DNA of 24,099 nt, taken from the NCBI GenBank assembly GCA_910585825.1, contig CAJUEY010000036.1, positions 1 to 24,099 on the forward strand, in the 5' to 3' direction. The DNA comes from an uncultured Lachnospiraceae bacterium (GTDB lineage Bacteria; Bacillota; Clostridia; Lachnospirales; Lachnospiraceae). The notes under the pieces were generated by a model. That model saw only the letters and a program-made list of their open reading frames with translations, was not told where the DNA came from and did not search any database. The position numbers were made by a program, and so were the translations under genes. This document shows positions 23,122 to 24,099 of the stretch, piece by piece. Position 1 is the stretch's first letter, and every line of letters begins with the position of its first letter.

Positions 23122-24099
23122 TTATTTTTCCTTTCCGCTTAAACTTAAGAACCCATATGGACAGAATGACAAATAGAATACCGATTCCCGCCATAAGCAG
23201 CCTGTTCCTGCAAATCATTTGAAATCCATCTTGTATCACTTCATAGCCACGCAATGTATTGTGTCTTATCATGAAAGTCGCTGCTTTCGTGTCCCCTGAC
23301 AGTCCAGTTACTCCCTTATCAACCATCCACCAAAGGAATTGAACGGCAATAACAATCGGAGAGTCTGTGAGCAAAGTGAAAAATATTCCGATTGCGCATA
23401 CCGCCATGACCTCTGGCAGAAGCCACCATAAAATGTATTTGATATACGCAAAATAGTCTACTGAAATACCTTTCTTAGCGCCAAATGATATAAGCGGAAC
23501 AAGAGATTCTAAACTTAACAGCAAAACAGGCAGGAGAACCATAGTGATACTTGCCAAATATCTCAAAACCACCAGCTTTGCCGAAGATATTTTTTTGCTG
23601 TAAATCAATTCTGACGCATTTCCCATGCGGTCTTTCATCCATATAAGCACTACCAAAAATATAGGGTACAAGCCCAGTTCCAATCCCATATAATCACAAA
23701 ATAACCGTGCAAAACCGCCCGTCACTTTATCCTTATTGATTGTCTGGTTATATTCCTCACATGTTTCCTCATAAGTCATTTCAGACATGCCAAAATAGGT
23801 AATCATCATTTCGGGGGAATACCGTGAACCGTTTTCCCCTATCATATTTTCCATTTCCTGCATTAGCTCTTTGAAATGTTCATACGTGACCCGTGATACA
23901 AAATGCTTATATTTATCATCTCCGCTTTCTGTGTCTGCCCTGTTTCCCATCACCGTATTCAAATTTCCATTTTCATCAACACTCATTGCATCAAAGGAAA
24001 TAATTGTGCCTGTGACTGCCGGAAAATAATCTTCTGGCAAATCTTTTAATTGTTCTTCCGTCAATCCCGTTATTTCACAAAGTATTTCAAGTACACGTT
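23051..24099 (-). CDS. ABC-2-type permease subunit, partial (runs off right edge)
   Basis: The frame stays open to the window end (RVLEILCEITGLTEEQL precedes residue MTEEQ of the shorter call), so the N-terminus is missing. The visible part has a long hydrophilic domain (about 140 residues, containing AVTGTIISFDAMSVDENGNL) and then about six membrane helices, from LELGLYPIFLVVLIW onward, ending in a basic tail. It is the larger partner of the downstream 212-residue permease. Family assignment as an ABC-2 transporter subunit is by topology; substrate is unknown, and self-protection against antimicrobial peptides is an inference from the neighbouring Bce module. Confidence 0.7.
   Translation of the reverse strand, partial: RVLEILCEITGLTEEQLKDLPEDYFPAVTGTIISFDAMSVDENGNLNTVMGNRADTESGDDKYKHFVSRVTYEHFKELMQEMENMIGENGSRYSPEMMITYFGMSEMTYEETCEEYNQTINKDKVTGGFARLFCDYMGLELGLYPIFLVVLIWMKDRMGNASELIYSKKISSAKLVVLRYLASITMVLLPVLLLSLESLVPLISFGAKKGISVDYFAYIKYILWWLLPEVMAVCAIGIFFTLLTDSPIVIAVQFLWWMVDKGVTGLSGDTKAATFMIRHNTLRGYEVIQDGFQMICRNRLLMAGIGILFVILSIWVLKFKRKGKINAANIYHRCFGHMQDKLSFGSKK

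Overview
The window looks like low-to-moderate GC Firmicutes DNA, most likely a gut Lachnospiraceae or related Clostridia. The support is strong AAGGAGG-type ribosome binding sites, a perfect CIRCE element before groESL, DegV, a DUF2325 protein, a CotJC-like spore-type manganese catalase fragment, a Bce-type module, and debris of IS1182, IS3 and a cysteine-rich KTR gene typical of Clostridia integrative elements. I cannot name a species.

Layout. (1) 1-985: decayed 3' part of an IS1182-type transposase (two frameshifts), then what looks like the 3' end of a group II intron. (2) 1083-14850: mostly chromosomal housekeeping on the + strand: HAD phosphatase, DUF2974 hydrolase-like protein, CIRCE-groES-groEL, degV, purA, a metal-type promoter with two matching operators in front of a truncated HMA peptide and a DUF2325 gene, an ECF sigma/anti-sigma pair, a TerA-like protein coupled to exodeoxyribonuclease III, an orphan FtsX-like permease followed by a decayed tandem paralogue, and a coiled-coil protein of unknown function. 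Rho-independent terminators separate most units. (3) 14951-15652: scar where a 5'-truncated manganese catalase gene (- strand) meets the 3' tail and terminator of an unidentified + strand gene. (4) 15700-21330: accessory module with a truncated AbiEi-like antitoxin gene behind two perfect palindromes, then a complete BceRS-BceAB-type system (response regulator, intramembrane-sensing kinase, ATPase, ten-helix-type permease). The ATPase promoter carries three regularly spaced TTCTTAC/GTAAGAA half-sites. (5) 21331-22482: a graveyard of IS3, GntR/FCD and KTR remnants with several long hairpins. (6) 22483-24099, - strand: two overlapping ABC-2-type permease genes, the upstream one running off the window.

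How it fits together. The Bce module is probably a peptide-antibiotic sensing and detoxification unit: permease and kinase sense the drug together, the regulator binds upstream of the ATPase gene, and the transporter confers resistance. The neighbouring ABC-2 permeases resemble lantibiotic self-protection (LanEG-like) subunits, so right-hand cargo may be devoted to membrane-targeting peptides. No CRISPR array, tRNA or rRNA gene was recognised.
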